A DNA stretch of 64,000 bases from JBFXCK01 sp050182275 (GTDB taxonomy: Bacteria; Pseudomonadota; Alphaproteobacteria; SHNJ01). This document shows positions 1 through 8,406 of the stretch, in pieces. Every line of letters begins with the position of its first letter. Positions within the stretch are counted from its first letter, which is position 1. The position numbers were made by a program, and so were the translations under genes. The DNA lies in contig JBFXCK010000003.1 in the NCBI GenBank assembly GCA_050182275.1, positions 1 to 64,000 of the forward strand, written 5' to 3'. The notes beneath the pieces are model-generated. The model ran no database searches. It was not told where the DNA came from and saw nothing but the letters and a program-made list of their open reading frames with translations.

Positions 1-2
1 CC

Positions 3-1052
3 GAGGCGGTTAAGTATGTGGGGGCGGGCACGGTTGAATTTATCCGTGCTGAAAGCGGCGAGTTTTATTTCATGGAAATGAATACAAGGCTGCAAGTCGA
101 ACATCCCGTCACCGAAATGATTTTCGGGCTTGATTTGGTGGAATTACAATTGCGCGTGGCAGCGGGTGAAAAGCTTCCCTTCAAGCAGAAAGATTTAAAT
201 CCTAAAGGCCATGCCGTCGAGGTGCGCCTTTACGCCGAAGACCCGCGCAAAAACTTTTTGCCCGCGATCGGCAAATTAGCGCATTTGGTTTTTCCGGATA
301 ACGCCCGCATCGATACGGGCGTCAGGGCGGGCGATTCGATTACGCCCTTTTTCGATCCGATGATCGCCAAAATCATTTCCCACGGCAAAGACCGCGCTGC
401 TGCGATTGAAAATTTGCAAAACGCCTTAGCTAAAATTGAATTGGCGGGCCTTGCCACCAATTTGGAATTTTTACAGCAAGTCATCGGCCATAAAGAATTT
501 AAAGCAGGAAAATTGGATACCGGCTTCATCGCCCGCCATGAGGCGGATTTGATTCCACAGCCCTTGCCGCCCAGCGCTAAAATGCTGGAGGCTGCCTGTC
601 ATTTTTTGCTTCAAGCCGGCCGCCCAAGCCCTTCTAAGGCTTGGCAAAAAATAAGAGCAGATGCCACATTGCGCTATTTCTTTTGGCAGGGCCAAAAATT
701 GACCGCCACCAGCTTTGCGCCCAGTTCCGGTATCAAAATCCGGCGCATCGGCGATCAATTGCACCTATGGGAAAAGGGCCGGCATGTCATTCTCGATTTG
801 CACCCCGATAAAAAAGCCGCGATTGCCGCAAGCGGCCTGATCACCGCCCCCATGCCCGGCAAAATCATTCAGCTTTTCGTCAAACAAGGGGATAAGGTTG
901 AATCTGGCCAGCCGCTGTTAATTCTAGAGGCGATGAAAATGGAGCATACCCTAACCGCGCCGCATGCCGCCAAAATCGCCGAATTATTGGTTAATAAGGG
1001 CGATCAAGTTAATGAGGGAGCCGAGCTTGTGCGGCTCGAGAAAACCACCTAA
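3..1052 (+). CDS. Biotin-containing subunit of an acyl-CoA carboxylase, probably methylcrotonyl-CoA carboxylase alpha (C-terminal part)
   Basis: The 5' end lies outside the window; the frame is open from base 3. The visible part starts late in the biotin carboxylase fold (EMNTRLQVEHPVTE is the conserved ATP-grasp/carboxylase segment), continues through the biotin carboxylase C-terminal domain (AVEVRLYAEDP) and a linker, and ends in a biotinyl domain with the carrier lysine in EAMKMEHT, about 35 residues before the stop. One chain carrying both carboxylase and carrier is the form used for methylcrotonyl-, propionyl- and geranyl-CoA. HMG-CoA lyase is two genes downstream and completes leucine degradation, so methylcrotonyl-CoA is the likeliest substrate. 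This is inference from context; the beta subunit is not in the window. Confidence 0.85.
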   Translation, partial: EAVKYVGAGTVEFIRAESGEFYFMEMNTRLQVEHPVTEMIFGLDLVELQLRVAAGEKLPFKQKDLNPKGHAVEVRLYAEDPRKNFLPAIGKLAHLVFPDNARIDTGVRAGDSITPFFDPMIAKIISHGKDRAAAIENLQNALAKIELAGLATNLEFLQQVIGHKEFKAGKLDTGFIARHEADLIPQPLPPSAKMLEAACHFLLQAGRPSPSKAWQKIRADATLRYFFWQGQKLTATSFAPSSGIKIRRIGDQLHLWEKGRHVILDLHPDKKAAIAASGLITAPMPGKIIQLFVKQGDKVESGQPLLILEAMKMEHTLTAPHAAKIAELLVNKGDQVNEGAELVRLEKTT

Positions 1053-1064
1053 AGTGCCGAAAAT

Positions 1065-2300
1065 ATGAATACTTCTTCCCTGCCGCCGCTTTCCAGCAAA
1101 GTTTTTAACGCCACCGTTGTGATCGCCGGTCTTGGCTATTTGATCGATATGTTTGATTTTCTTTTGTACAATATGGTGCGCGTCGCCAGCTTGCAGGATT
1201 TGGGTTTAAGCGGCGATGCGCTAACCGATGCAGGCATTGTTATTTTGAATTGCCAGGCCGTGGGCGTTATTTTGGGCGCCTGTTTTTGGGGAATTTTAGC
1301 CGACCGGAAAGGGCGCAAGCTTGCGTTGTTATTTTCCATTGCATTTTATTCCATTGGCTCTTTATTAAGCGCCGCCGTTTTTAATGTTGAAAGCTATGCG
1401 TTAGCGCGCTTTATCACCGGCTTTGGAATTGCCGGTGAATTGGGTGGCGGTGTTGCGTTAATTTTAGAAAAATTGAATGCGGAAAAGCGCGGTTCGGGCG
1501 CCATGATATTTATTTCTTTCGGCTATATCGGCGTTTTTCTGGCGGCCTTGATAGTGGAGTTGGTGGAGTGGCGTTATGCTTACATTATCGGCGGTGTCGT
1601 TGGTTTGTTGTTACTCTTGACCCGCGCCATGCTGAAAGAATCATGGCTTTATCAAGAGGCGGCCAAGACTAATGTCATACGCGGCGGCTTTAAATTGATT
1701 ACCAGCAATCCGCTTCATTTCAAAAGATACATTGGCGCAATTTTTTTAATGAGCTCGGCTGTATTCGCGCCCCAAATTTTATGGACGCTTTCGCCCGAAA
1801 TCGGCCGTGGCATGAATTTACCCGAGCCGGTTAAGGCGAATATTGTTCTGGGCATTGGTTTTGGCTGCTTTATTCTGGCCAATATTTTGGCTTCTTGGCT
1901 TAGCGACAAATTGCGAAGCCGCAAAAAAGCGGTGCTAATTTTGTGGATATTGCAAATTCTGGTATTCGCGCTTTACGCCAACTGGCCGGTTCAAAGCCTG
2001 ACGGAGTTTTATATTCTCAACGGTTTCATGGCTTTGACCGGCGGTATTTGGGTTATTACCGCTGCTTGGATCGCCGAGCATTTTGGCACCAACATTCGCG
2101 GCACGGTCGCCACCACCGTTCCCAATTTTGCCCGTGGCATGGCGGTGCCCATGAACTTGGCCTATAAGGAATTAAAAATCGTTGATCCGGTTTTTGCCAT
2201 TAGCGTCATTGGGACAGTGATATTTAGCTTGGCTATTATTGGCTGGTCATGGCTTAAGGAAACTTATGGCAAAGATTTGAATTATGTGGAACATAAATGA
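1065..2300 (+). CDS. MFS transporter in the leucine-degradation cluster
   Basis: A 411-residue protein with about twelve hydrophobic segments. The loop after the second segment has the MFS motif A form GILADRKGRK, and the first helix holds acidic residues in DMFDFLLYN, as in metabolite:proton symporters. It starts 12 bases after the carboxylase stop and its TGA overlaps the ATG of HMG-CoA lyase, so it is in the same operon. That suggests a carboxylate or branched-chain catabolite as substrate. Nothing in the sequence names the substrate; uptake and efflux are both possible. Confidence 0.8.
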   Translation: MNTSSLPPLSSKVFNATVVIAGLGYLIDMFDFLLYNMVRVASLQDLGLSGDALTDAGIVILNCQAVGVILGACFWGILADRKGRKLALLFSIAFYSIGSLLSAAVFNVESYALARFITGFGIAGELGGGVALILEKLNAEKRGSGAMIFISFGYIGVFLAALIVELVEWRYAYIIGGVVGLLLLLTRAMLKESWLYQEAAKTNVIRGGFKLITSNPLHFKRYIGAIFLMSSAVFAPQILWTLSPEIGRGMNLPEPVKANIVLGIGFGCFILANILASWLSDKLRSRKKAVLILWILQILVFALYANWPVQSLTEFYILNGFMALTGGIWVITAAWIAEHFGTNIRGTVATTVPNFARGMAVPMNLAYKELKIVDPVFAISVIGTVIFSLAIIGWSWLKETYGKDLNYVEHK

Positions 2301-3157
2301 CCCAGCCCAAATTCGTCAAAATCGTTGAAGTCTCTCCCCGCGACGGATTGCAGAATGAGAAAAAGATTTTGCCGGTTGCAATCCGCGTTGAGTTGGTCAA
2401 CCGCCTGAGCGAAACCGGTTTGCTGGCGGTCGAGGCGGGGGCATTTGTTTCCCCTAAATGGGTGCCGCAAATGGCCGGTTCTGATGAAGTTTTCCGGCAA
2501 ATTGTGAAAAGGCCGGGCGTGTCTTATCCCTGTTTGGTGCCCAATGATCAGGGGCTGGATGCGGCATTGGCGGCGGGGGTGAAAGAAATCGCGGTGTTTT
2601 TGGCGGCCAGTGAAACCTTCAGCCAAAAAAATATCAATTGCACGATTGCGGAAAGTTTTGTGCGCAATAAGCCGGTGATCGCCCGCGCGCTCCGCGCAGG
2701 AATAAAGGTGCGCGGCTATGTTTCCTGTGTCTTGGGTTGCCCTTATGAGGGCGCGATTAAGCCGGAGGCGGTCTATAGCGTGGCGCATTGGCTTTTGACC
2801 CAGGGCTGTTATGAAGTTTCTTTGGGTGATACGATCGGCGCCGGAACGCCGGATTTAACCAAGACGTTGCTAGATCGTTTCATTCCGCATATCCCGGGGG
2901 GGAATTTGGCGATTCATTGCCACGATACCCATAACCGCGCCATTGATAATATTGAAGCGGCGCTGGATTATGGCATCGGCACGGTGGATAGCAGCGTGGC
3001 AGGTTTGGGCGGCTGCCCCTTTGCGCCGGGCGCGAAGGGGAATGTGGCGACCGAAAAAGTATTGGCGCTGCTTAATAGACAGAAAATCACCCATGGCGTT
3101 GATGCCGCGCGCCTCGCGCAAGTCGGCACATGGATAAGGGCGGAATTATCGCGCTAG
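2297..3157 (+). CDS. mvaB: Hydroxymethylglutaryl-CoA lyase
   Basis: Cleaves 3-hydroxy-3-methylglutaryl-CoA to acetoacetate and acetyl-CoA, the last step of leucine degradation. At 286 residues it has the usual bacterial length. It shows the N-terminal SPRDGLQNE motif (metal and substrate binding), SLGDTIGAGTP, the metal-binding HCHDTHNRA, and the signature GLGGCPFAPGAKGN with the catalytic cysteine. It overlaps the MFS gene by 4 bases (ATGA), which points to translational coupling. The next gene is on the other strand and ends only 3 bases away. Confidence 0.95.
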   Translation: MTQPKFVKIVEVSPRDGLQNEKKILPVAIRVELVNRLSETGLLAVEAGAFVSPKWVPQMAGSDEVFRQIVKRPGVSYPCLVPNDQGLDAALAAGVKEIAVFLAASETFSQKNINCTIAESFVRNKPVIARALRAGIKVRGYVSCVLGCPYEGAIKPEAVYSVAHWLLTQGCYEVSLGDTIGAGTPDLTKTLLDRFIPHIPGGNLAIHCHDTHNRAIDNIEAALDYGIGTVDSSVAGLGGCPFAPGAKGNVATEKVLALLNRQKITHGVDAARLAQVGTWIRAELSR

Positions 3158-3160
3158 ATC

Positions 3161-3562
3161 TTAGCGGTGGTTACGGTCGCGGGTAACGCGGACATCTCTG
3201 CTGCTGGAATCCTGGCTGGACGGTTTGAAATCTCTTTTGTCATGGCTCCACCAGTCATTGCCGCTGCCAAGCCTGGCGTCAACCGGCCCGCCGCCGTGAC
3301 TGCCTACCGCATAGCCGCTGACATTAATGTCGGGGGAACGGGTGTAAAGATTATTGGGGCCCGGCACATATTCTTCACGCCAGCCCAAAGCGCCGCTAAT
3401 GCCGCCATTGGCGCAACCGCCCAGGAAATTGCCCATGGCCGCCAAAGCGGCCAGGCCGAACATCTTAACGCTGCGGGCGTGCAAAAGAGCGCCCAAGGCT
3501 TCCGCCACCGCTTGGGGGGTGGGTTTAACAAATTTCTTGCCGCCGATATGTGCTGTATTCAT
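3161..3562 (-). CDS. Small putative lipoprotein or membrane-anchored protein, unknown function
   Basis: Not recognised. I chose the ATG at 3562 because GGAGAGGGG lies just upstream; a longer form from 3637 would lack a ribosome site. The 133-residue product has a basic N-terminus (GGKKFVKP), then a hydrophobic stretch ending MGNFLGGCANGG, which resembles a lipobox with a candidate modified cysteine near residue 50. The C-terminal half is hydrophilic and rich in glycine, serine and aspartate (SHGGGPVDARLGSGNDWW) and ends with alternating Arg/Asp. The signal would be unusually far from the N-terminus, so an inner-membrane anchor is also possible. A plus-strand frame covers almost the same bases but lacks a convincing ribosome site. 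Confidence 0.45.
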   Translation of the reverse strand: MNTAHIGGKKFVKPTPQAVAEALGALLHARSVKMFGLAALAAMGNFLGGCANGGISGALGWREEYVPGPNNLYTRSPDINVSGYAVGSHGGGPVDARLGSGNDWWSHDKRDFKPSSQDSSSRDVRVTRDRNHR

Positions 3563-3611
3563 AATTAGCCCCTCTCCACTATAGGTTTTCTGCGCTTGAA
3601 CGCCATTTCTA

Positions 3612-3745
3612 TCATAAAATATTGCCTTTGGAAACACGAGTTTTTATACTGTTTGTCATAAAATATTCACATTTATTACCGGTTTATATAGAATTTTCTA
3701 TTGCGCAATGTTCACAAAAAAGAGATATTAGTAGATAGGTAGTAC
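3612..3745 (+). promoter_or_regulatory. Putative promoter/operator region of the 3851 gene
   Basis: This AT-rich gap contains two copies of the 12-mer TCATAAAATATT at 3612-3623 and 3656-3667, spaced 44 bp. Downstream is the perfect palindrome ATTGCGCAAT (3700-3709). TTGCGC (3701-3706) and GATATT (3724-3729) are 17 bp apart and could be -35/-10 boxes. ATAGGTAGTAC at 3735-3745 follows at the expected transcription start. The same 11-mer occurs, on the opposite strand, in the inverted repeat ahead of the RHH gene at 34272. Assignment is by pattern only. Confidence 0.3.
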
Positions 3746-3850
3746 TTAAGTGGCGGAAACTAGGCCAAAAAACGAAGAAACAGGGAAACCATAAATTTCA
3801 GTATTAGGCGGTTGGGCTAACTAGCCCGAAGTAGAAGGAGTAGAGGAACA

Positions 3851-4186
3851 ATGACAAAAACAATTAGCTTGCGGGATGAACAATTAGCGGCAGCTGCCCA
3901 GACCGTGTCTGCACCAGGCAAGGCGCCCATTATCAAATCCACTTTGGTTTTTTCTGGCAAGGTTGCCAGCCACAGCGTCTATAACCTCGGCATGATTTCC
4001 GCCTCGATGCTCAAGGCTGCCGCCGTAGAATTAGCCGCCGTTACCAAATTCGTTGACGAAAACAGCAACAGCGATCCGCTGGCCGAAGTTAAAGCCCAGC
4101 TGGCCGCCGCCAAGCCAAAAGCCGCCAAAGTTACCGATAAAACAATGCGCGCCAAGGCTATGCAAAATGCCAAGGTCAACAACTAG
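3851..4186 (+). CDS. Small alanine/lysine-rich protein, unknown function
   Basis: Not recognised. A 111-residue protein with a purine-rich ribosome site (GAAGGAG, about 10 bases upstream) and its own terminator, so it is a single-gene unit. There is no signal peptide. The middle (LGMISASMLKAAAVELAAVTKF) is an amphipathic-to-hydrophobic helix, and the C-terminal third is basic and alanine-rich (KPKAAKVTDKTMRAKAMQ), as in small nucleic-acid-associated proteins. Its long AT-rich leader holds a motif shared with the RHH gene at 34 kb. The strong ribosome site and terminator suggest high expression. Confidence 0.6.
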   Translation: MTKTISLRDEQLAAAAQTVSAPGKAPIIKSTLVFSGKVASHSVYNLGMISASMLKAAAVELAAVTKFVDENSNSDPLAEVKAQLAAAKPKAAKVTDKTMRAKAMQNAKVNN

Positions 4187-4211
4187 ATTTCATTAAATCC
4201 TCGCAAATTTA

Positions 4212-4240
4212 GGCCGCCCTTACAGGCGGCCTTTTTATTT
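4212..4240 (+). terminator. Intrinsic terminator after the 3851 gene
   Basis: A perfect 7-bp stem, GGCCGCC / GGCGGCC, with a 6-base loop (CTTACA), is followed at once by TTTTTATTTT. It lies 25 bases after the stop codon and faces the convergent gene ending at 4273. Confidence 0.9.
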
Positions 4241-4272
4241 TAACAATATGCTCAGGATGAGCCAGGATTTAA

Positions 4273-5346
4273 TTACCCGGCGTAATATTGCCCGAATCTA
4301 TTATTCAGGAATTGCTCAAGGGTCACGTCTTCCTGCTTTACAAAGCCTTTTTGCGGCAGGGTGCCTTCGGCATGGAGATCAACCATGGCGGCAAGGGCGG
4401 TCGCGGTGGTCAGTTCAATCGCGCTCCAGCTGCGGCCCAATAATTCGCGGGCATAAATTTTGCGCAAGAAATTTTCCTGCGCCAAACGTTTGTTGCGCAG
4501 GCCCGTAACGGTGACGAACACCAGCACCACATCCTGCTTGCTGGAGGGGATCGAATCTTCCAAAATCTTTTTCAAAACATCGCGTTTATCTTTCAGGCCC
4601 AAATCTTGCAGCAGAATTTGCATGATTTCACAGTGGCCGGGATAGCGGACGGTTTTATAGGAAATATTGCGCGCCTTGCCTTCCCAGGTTTCCGCCATGC
4701 TGCCAATGCCCCCTGAGGTATTGAAAGCCTCGTATTCGCTGCCATCGAGGAGGAAATGTTCAAGGCCTTCCAATGGCTGTAAAAGGGTTAGCTTGCCATC
4801 CATCACCGCTTCGCACGGGTTGCAATATTCGTTGATCAGCCCGTCGGTGCTCCAAGTTAAATTATACTTTAGGGCATTGGTGGGAAATTCCGGCAAAGCG
4901 CCGACGCGCATTTCAATATCATGCACCACTTCGAACTTCTTAGCGACCGAGGCCGCGGCGATCGAAATAAAACCGGGCGCCAAGCCGCATTGCGGAATCA
5001 AGGCGCCTTTAGCGCCCTTATCCAAATCGCGCACCGCCTTGGTTGTCGCGACATCTTCCGTCACATCGAAATAATGCACGCCCATTGAAGCGGCGATTCC
5101 GGCAATGGTTTTATTCAAATAATAGGGTGCGGTGCTGACGGCGTAATCCTGGCCTTTCAGCGCGCGTTTCACTTGCTCGCTTTCCGCCAAATTGGCCTCG
5201 GCCACCGCCAGATGCGGATGTTGCAGCCAGCCCAGCATTCCCGGTTGCTGATCGAAAATCGTGACGGTATATTCGCCCGCCGAGGCCAATAGCTGCGCTA
5301 CCGAGGAACCGATCTTGCCGCCGCCAAGCACCGCGATTTTTTTCAT
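4273..5346 (-). CDS. Saccharopine dehydrogenase-family NAD(P)-dependent oxidoreductase
   Basis: A 357-residue protein. The N-terminal Rossmann fold begins at once with VLGGGKIGSSVAQLLA, followed by a D-ending second strand (TIFDQ). The segment STAPYYLNKTIAGIAA and the later QCGLAPGF are typical of the saccharopine dehydrogenase/lysine 6-dehydrogenase group, and the C-terminal catalytic-like domain includes MRVGALP. The size and single-domain layout match bacterial lysine-6-dehydrogenase-like enzymes, but the substrate cannot be read from sequence. It starts one base after the stop of the NHLRC2-like gene upstream, so the two form an operon. Confidence 0.8.
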   Translation of the reverse strand: MKKIAVLGGGKIGSSVAQLLASAGEYTVTIFDQQPGMLGWLQHPHLAVAEANLAESEQVKRALKGQDYAVSTAPYYLNKTIAGIAASMGVHYFDVTEDVATTKAVRDLDKGAKGALIPQCGLAPGFISIAAASVAKKFEVVHDIEMRVGALPEFPTNALKYNLTWSTDGLINEYCNPCEAVMDGKLTLLQPLEGLEHFLLDGSEYEAFNTSGGIGSMAETWEGKARNISYKTVRYPGHCEIMQILLQDLGLKDKRDVLKKILEDSIPSSKQDVVLVFVTVTGLRNKRLAQENFLRKIYARELLGRSWSAIELTTATALAAMVDLHAEGTLPQKGFVKQEDVTLEQFLNNRFGQYYAG

Positions 5347-5347
5347 A

Positions 5348-6811
5348 TTAACCTGCCCAAGCTTTCCAAGTTTTGCGCACTAAATCCATCGCGATAATGC
5401 GGTGGTTGCTGCTATCCACTACATATAAAGTGTTGTCCTCGACCGCCAAACCTTCCGGCGAGGCAAGAGGAATAGGATTCGCATCATCACTAGTGAAATC
5501 TTTGAAGGAATCTTCGACCGTTTTATTTTTCAATTCCATGCGGCGGATATTTTGGTTGTAAGTGTCGGCCACGAATAAAGCATCGCGCCAGCGCGCCACC
5601 CCTAAGGGGTGTTGAAACCGCGCCTGATTAAAGGCGCCGTTGCGCTTGCCGCTATCGGCCATGCCCTTGCCGGCCAGGGTGGTGACTTCGGCCGATTTCA
5701 TATCAACCTGGCGGATCGAAGAATTATCGCTGTCGGCGAAATAAAGCGTTTTGCCGTCGCCCGAAAAAGCCAGGCCGCTGGGCTGCGCCAGTTGCGCCGC
5801 TCTGCCCTTGCCGTCTTTGATTTCTTTCATCCCGCTGCCGACAAAGGGCTGAAGAGTTAAGGTCGATAAATTCAATTCGCCGATTTGATGCGTGCCCATA
5901 TTGCTGAAGAACAGGCGCTCATCCAGCAAGGCAAGGCCGGCCACCGAAGCCAGCGAAGTTTCCTTGGCCGGAACTTCTTTGGTCAGGGTCAGGCCGCGCC
6001 TGGTGTTGCCCGCCAAAGTTTCAACGGTTTTGGTTTTGAAATCAATTTTGCGGATCGCATGATTGCCCATTTCGCCGACATATAATACGTCTTCGCTGCC
6101 GGCCAGGCTATGCGGATTATCAAAAGCGGCGCCGCCGAATTCGCCGTCCTTAAAGCCGCCGGGAGCGCCGCGCCCGATGCGTTGCGTTTCTTGGCCTTGA
6201 TCATTCAGTAAAACAATTTGATGATGGCCGGTATCGGCCACCGCCCAGAATTTATTGCCATTAATAGTTACACGCGCCATTTGGCCAGGAAAGCGTAAAG
6301 AGCCGCCTTCCTGCGGCGCTTTTTGCAATTCGGTTTCGCCAGAGCGCAATTTGCGCATGGCCTTAAAGCGGCGCACCGCATTGCCGACGGCTTCTAAGAG
6401 TTTATCGGCATCGGGTTCGCCGGCTTGGCGTTGGAAGATTTTTCCTTCGGGCGAAAGCAGAATCAAGGTGGGCCAGGCTTTAACTTGATAGGCATCCCAC
6501 AATTTCAGTTCGGGATCGTGAACGATAGGATGTTCAATTTGATAGCGGGCGATGGCTTTGGATACGCGTTCGACTTGCCGTTCATAGGGAAAGTTCGGCG
6601 AATGCACGCCGATAATCACCACATCGTCGGCAAAAGCGCGTTCGATGCGCCGCATCGAGGGCAAAATGTGCAGGCAATTAACGCAAGAAAAAGTCCAAAA
6701 ATCGAGAATAACGATGCGGCCGAATACTTGGCCCAGCGTAATGGGCTTGGGCACATTCAACCAGGTTAAGCCTGGCTGGTTAAAATCGGGGGCGTCGGTT
6801 TCAAGAGTCAT
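5348..6811 (-). CDS. Thioredoxin-like and NHL-repeat protein (NHLRC2 type)
   Basis: A 487-residue two-domain protein. Residues 1-150 form a thioredoxin-like domain with the redox motif CVNC in WTFSCVNCLH, and WPTLILLSPEGKI as the cis-proline strand. From about residue 170 there are NHL-type beta-propeller repeats (ADTGHHQIVLL, VGEMGNHAIRKID, ADSDNSSIRQVD, ADTYNQNIRRM, VDSSNHRIIAMD). This order matches the NHLRC2 family. There is no signal peptide, so it is probably cytoplasmic. It is the first gene of the pair with the saccharopine dehydrogenase-like enzyme; a link between redox sensing and that enzyme is inference only. Confidence 0.85.
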   Translation of the reverse strand: MTLETDAPDFNQPGLTWLNVPKPITLGQVFGRIVILDFWTFSCVNCLHILPSMRRIERAFADDVVIIGVHSPNFPYERQVERVSKAIARYQIEHPIVHDPELKLWDAYQVKAWPTLILLSPEGKIFQRQAGEPDADKLLEAVGNAVRRFKAMRKLRSGETELQKAPQEGGSLRFPGQMARVTINGNKFWAVADTGHHQIVLLNDQGQETQRIGRGAPGGFKDGEFGGAAFDNPHSLAGSEDVLYVGEMGNHAIRKIDFKTKTVETLAGNTRRGLTLTKEVPAKETSLASVAGLALLDERLFFSNMGTHQIGELNLSTLTLQPFVGSGMKEIKDGKGRAAQLAQPSGLAFSGDGKTLYFADSDNSSIRQVDMKSAEVTTLAGKGMADSGKRNGAFNQARFQHPLGVARWRDALFVADTYNQNIRRMELKNKTVEDSFKDFTSDDANPIPLASPEGLAVEDNTLYVVDSSNHRIIAMDLVRKTWKAWAG

Positions 6812-6931
6812 GAAAAAGGAAGGAATAAGTAGTTAAAATAAGATACTAAACTGCCAAGCTATCAGAACAAAATTGCTTTAAGAAAGTGTTTAATTAGCCT
6901 AAATCCACGCTCTTTGCTAGAGTAACAAAAT

Positions 6932-7894
6932 ATGGTGAATCAAGCCTTAAACCCTTCGTTTATCCCGCGGCCGGTTCTTACCGGGGTTGCCTGCATCCTT
7001 TTAGCCGCCTTGATTTGGGCGGGCTGGTGGGTTTTATCGCGCTATGGGGTTACGGTCAGCATGGCCCCGGCCGATATTATGGCCCTGCGGTTTTTAGTGG
7101 CTGGCTTGGTTTTTGCCCCCTTTGTCTGGCGCATGGGCTGGGCCATGCGTTGGTGGCAAGCCTTGATTCTGGCGCTATTTGGCATTCTGTTAAACGCCTT
7201 GTTGGGTTTAAGCGGCCTGCGCTTTGCTCCGGCGGCGCATGGGGCGATTTTGGCCTCAGGGCTCACCCCTGTATTTACCGCCGCCTTGGCTTGGTTCGTC
7301 TTAAATGAATCGATGTACCGCGAAAGATTATTGGCCTTTGCCCTGGTATTTGTAGGGGCGATTTTAATCGGCATGGATAATCTGGCGCATACGCACCAGG
7401 ATCAATGGCTGGGGCATTTGATGTTCGTGGGCGGGGCTTTGCTGTGGTCAAGCTATATGGTGCTGATGCGGCTGTGGCGCGTGCCCCCCTTGGCAGGGGC
7501 GGCCACGGTGATTGTGACTTCAGCCTTGGTGTATTTGCCCTTTTACGCGGTTTTCTATGGCTGGCGTTTTAGCGAAGTGCCTTGGCAAGATATGGCCGTG
7601 CAGGGTTTTTACCAGGGTGTTATGACGTCCGTGATCGGCATGATCGCCATTAATGTCGCGATCAAAAATTTGGGCGCCGCTTCGGCCGGCGTCACCAACG
7701 GCTTGATTCCTGTTCTAACTATTTTATTGGCAATATTTTTCTTGGGCGAAATGCCAGGCTGGAATGAAATCACCGGCGCTTTGGCGGTGCTGATCGGCGT
7801 GCCCTTCGCCTTAGGCCTGCGCATGGATCCGGCCAGCCGGCGCGAAGCCGAATTACTAGCCCCGCGCGGCCAGCAAGTTGATACGACGGCTTAA
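6932..7894 (+). CDS. EamA/DMT-family transporter
   Basis: A 320-residue membrane protein with about ten hydrophobic segments in two EamA halves. The first half starts LAALIWAGWWVLSRYG and includes LRFAPAAHGAILASGLTPVFTA; the second repeats this plan with NLGAASAGVTNGLIPVLTILLA. Both segments are typical of drug/metabolite transporter exporters. It is divergent from the NHLRC2-like gene and its stop directly abuts the stop of the next gene on the other strand. Substrate unknown. Confidence 0.85.
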   Translation: MVNQALNPSFIPRPVLTGVACILLAALIWAGWWVLSRYGVTVSMAPADIMALRFLVAGLVFAPFVWRMGWAMRWWQALILALFGILLNALLGLSGLRFAPAAHGAILASGLTPVFTAALAWFVLNESMYRERLLAFALVFVGAILIGMDNLAHTHQDQWLGHLMFVGGALLWSSYMVLMRLWRVPPLAGAATVIVTSALVYLPFYAVFYGWRFSEVPWQDMAVQGFYQGVMTSVIGMIAINVAIKNLGAASAGVTNGLIPVLTILLAIFFLGEMPGWNEITGALAVLIGVPFALGLRMDPASRREAELLAPRGQQVDTTA

Positions 7895-8335
7895 TTAGCG
7901 GCTGTTGGTTTTGACCCAAAGAAGTTGGGGATTTATGGCGCTGGAAGATTGAATTTTTTGCAAACGCTCATAGCGGGCGCGCAAAGGTTCTAATGCAGTT
8001 TTTGAAAAACTTTCACTTAGGTTTTCTAAAACCCTCTCGGCATTCTTGACAGTAGCTTGGCAAAATTCATCAAAACGAATTTCCCTCGTTTTCAAGCTTT
8101 GCGGGCCGCCATTGACTATCCCGCCTTCAATGCGGTGGATAATCAGTTTTCCTCGCATAAAAACCAGAAACCGTTGGTCGCCTTCGCTAATCAAAACCGT
8201 ATTTTGTACTTCAGCCTTGGTAATGGCAGGCGCTGATGGCGTATTAGCGCGCTTATAGAGCCACATGCCCGCAAGAGCGCCGTTGGCAAAAATAACACCG
8301 CTCAAGACGCACAAAATATCATTGCGTGAAAACAT
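7895..8335 (-). CDS. Single-span membrane protein, unknown function
   Basis: Not recognised. 146 residues. Residues 7-27 (ILCVLSGVIFANGALAGMWLY) form one membrane segment, followed by a soluble part with a beta-rich stretch (NTVLISEGDQRFLVFMRGK) and a helical C-terminal half. Probably anchored in the inner membrane with the C-terminus outside. It follows pyrE on the same strand, 71 bases downstream, and may be co-transcribed with it. Its stop abuts the EamA gene stop with no room for a terminator between them. Confidence 0.6.
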   Translation of the reverse strand: MFSRNDILCVLSGVIFANGALAGMWLYKRANTPSAPAITKAEVQNTVLISEGDQRFLVFMRGKLIIHRIEGGIVNGGPQSLKTREIRFDEFCQATVKNAERVLENLSESFSKTALEPLRARYERLQKIQSSSAINPQLLWVKTNSR

Positions 8336-8406
8336 TTATCCCTCAGCCTTTATAATTAAAGTTGTTAAGGGGGGTTATATCATAAAAGCAGGGGTAGGCA
8401 ACAGGC

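Noticed and set aside
2282..2788. Antisense frame over the HMG-CoA lyase gene
   Set aside because: A composition shadow of a gene with all catalytic motifs.
3167..3568. Plus-strand frame over the putative lipoprotein gene
   Set aside because: No ribosome site, and the minus-strand frame has a good one; composition is that of an antisense shadow.
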